Assembly (NCBI GenBank): GCA_011958945.1
Contig: BLLT01000016.1
Span: 1-34,385 of the forward strand
DNA length: 34,385 nucleotides
Reading direction: 5' to 3'
DNA from: Lachnospiraceae bacterium
Lineage (GTDB): Bacteria; Bacillota; Clostridia; Lachnospirales; Lachnospiraceae
Below the pieces are notes generated by a model. The model made no database searches. It was not told the DNA's origin and saw nothing but the letters and a program-made list of their open reading frames with translations. The position numbers were made by a program, and so were the translations under genes. Of the stretch, positions 33,515 to 34,385 are shown in pieces (the first letter of the stretch is position 1; every line of letters starts with the position of its first letter).

Positions 33515-34203
33515 TCCCTCCACTGATAACCAATCCCCCGGACCGTTTTCAAATGCTCCGGACAGGATGGATTCTTCTCCAATTTTTCCCTAAGGCGGTG
33601 GATATATACGGACAAGGTATTATCATCCACAAAGCTTCCGCTCCCGTCCCACAGCCTGTCCAGAATCATGCTCCGGGTAAGGACTCTCCCGCTGTTATTT
33701 AGCAGCAGGCATAAAAGCCTGTACTCCGCCCCTGTAAGTTCCAGCGGCTCCCCATTTAAGAATGCCCTGCCCTCCACAAGATTTACCAACAGTTCCCCTG
33801 AGCAAAACACCTCTTCCCTGCCCCCGCTATCCCCCAGATTACTGCGCCGCAGCAGCGCACGGATACGGGAACACAGTTCCCCAAGTTTAAACGGCTTTGT
33901 GATATAGTCATCCCCTCCGCCATCCAGCCCGCGGATTATGCTTGTCTCCTCATCGGATGCTGTCAGGAAAATAATCGGAGTCCGATTTCCGGCTTTCCGC
34001 AGCTTCTCGCACAGCACAAAGCCACTGCCGTCCGGCAGCGTCACATCAAAAAGAAAGAGGTCAAAGCCGGTATGCCCTGCCACCAGCTTTTCTGCCTCCC
34101 TTATGGTTCCTGCAACCTCCAGGTCAAATCCATTTTTCTTTAAAGAATACATCAGGCCGTCCACCAGGCTGAAATCATCTTCAAGAAGCAGCAGCTTATA
34201 CAA
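33511..34203 (-). CDS. OmpR-family response regulator
   Basis: A 230-residue two-component regulator. The receiver domain has the acidic pair LLLEDD, the phospho-acceptor Asp in FDLFLFDVTLPDGSG, the switch Thr in IIFLTASDEE, and Lys in DDYITKPF. The C-terminal winged helix has LTGAEYRLLCLLL, RVLTRSMILDRLW and TLSVYIHRLREKLE, ending GIGYQW. The start is TTG 34203, with a perfect AAGGAGG eight bases upstream, which fits the family start exactly; the frame to 34254 has no SD. It overlaps the kinase gene. It probably activates the ABC exporter downstream and its own promoter. Confidence 0.93.
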   Translation of the reverse strand: MYKLLLLEDDFSLVDGLMYSLKKNGFDLEVAGTIREAEKLVAGHTGFDLFLFDVTLPDGSGFVLCEKLRKAGNRTPIIFLTASDEETSIIRGLDGGGDDYITKPFKLGELCSRIRALLRRSNLGDSGGREEVFCSGELLVNLVEGRAFLNGEPLELTGAEYRLLCLLLNNSGRVLTRSMILDRLWDGSGSFVDDNTLSVYIHRLREKLEKNPSCPEHLKTVRGIGYQWRE

Positions 34204-34307
34204 ATGAAATACCTCCTTAAATTCTGAGATCCTATCCACAAGAAATATGTTCACACAACCCCTTCATAAAGTCCGGGATAATCCACAACAAAGAAATTTT
34301 CTTATTC

Positions 34308-34351
34308 ATTATACACGATTTTCAAAGGAGATTTCCTTACAAAAATGTAAG
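34308..34351 (-). promoter_or_regulatory. Promoter with TTACA-N4-TGTAA operator upstream of the two-component genes
   Basis: On the minus strand a -10 box TATAAT (34308-34313) has a poor -35. About 22 bases further upstream lies the perfect inverted repeat CTTACA-AAAA-TGTAAG (34336-34351). Its core fits the form TNACA-N4-TGTAA that I recall as the binding motif of BceR-like regulators controlling antimicrobial-peptide ABC exporters. A weak -35 plus an upstream dyad suits activation by the encoded regulator. Confidence 0.55.
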
Positions 34352-34356
34352 AATTC

Positions 34357-34385
34357 TTGTAACAGTTCAGCCCAGGACTTTGCAC
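34357..34385. repeat. Partial copy of the palindrome end at the right window edge
   Basis: TTGTAACAGTTCAGCC (34357-34372) is identical to 13271-13286, the left end of the 222-bp palindrome. The two then diverge. The rest lies outside the window, so this may be the start of a second, related element. Confidence 0.5.

Overview
The window reads as a chromosomal segment of a low-to-mid GC Firmicute, most likely a Lachnospiraceae-type clostridium. The grounds are the gene set and order (rho, rpmE, DUF1385, prmC, prfA; alr followed by mazF; rex), Shine-Dalgarno sites of the AGGAGG class, frequent TTG and GTG starts, superoxide reductase in an anaerobe setting, and HTH-ABC and two-component/ABC gene clusters. 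Species cannot be named from sequence reading alone. Almost every gene lies on the minus strand; the MerR regulator at the left edge is the only convincing plus-strand gene.

Left part (1-7.1 kb): a MerR/GyrI-type regulator faces a MerR-style promoter that fires leftwards out of the window. Next come a two-gene ABC exporter whose ATPase carries its own XRE DNA-binding domain, a superoxide reductase, a small membrane protein, and a sulfur/persulfide operon. That operon encodes a rhodanese lipoprotein, a single-domain rhodanese, and a CoA-disulfide reductase with its own rhodanese domain.

Accessory island (about 7.1-13.5 kb): a remnant of an IS200/IS605-type element with a truncated tnpA abuts a visibly AT-rich, tightly coupled three-gene operon. 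In transcription order it encodes a protein with an ADP-ribosyltransferase R-S-E signature, an unrecognised 176-residue protein started from a TTGA overlap, and a 1147-residue protein that joins an N-terminal reverse transcriptase (YVDD) to a C-terminal HD phosphohydrolase. It looks like an uncharacterised reverse-transcriptase conflict (anti-phage) system and is the main finding. A Uma2-family nuclease-like gene and a 222-bp near-perfect palindrome lie immediately beside it.

Core segment (13.5-28.8 kb): mazF without a visible antitoxin, alr, bifunctional NAD(P)HX repair enzyme, a coiled-coil protein, rex with an overlapping promoter/operator, a K+ channel-like protein with RCK-like and RyR-like domains, recQ, nth, a GNAT acetyltransferase, prfA, prmC, DUF1385 protein, rpmE and rho (with a long disordered insert).

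Right part (29-34.4 kb): a response regulator, a histidine kinase, and a MacB/FtsX-type ABC exporter (ATPase plus 788-residue permease) form a two-component/export module. An inverted repeat of the form TTACA-N4-TGTAA lies upstream of the regulator. Several dispersed repeats link distant parts of the window: an 18-bp start-site repeat in three copies, a CGAGTAGGG hairpin, and a 16-bp match between the large palindrome and the right edge. No tRNA, rRNA or CRISPR array was seen.
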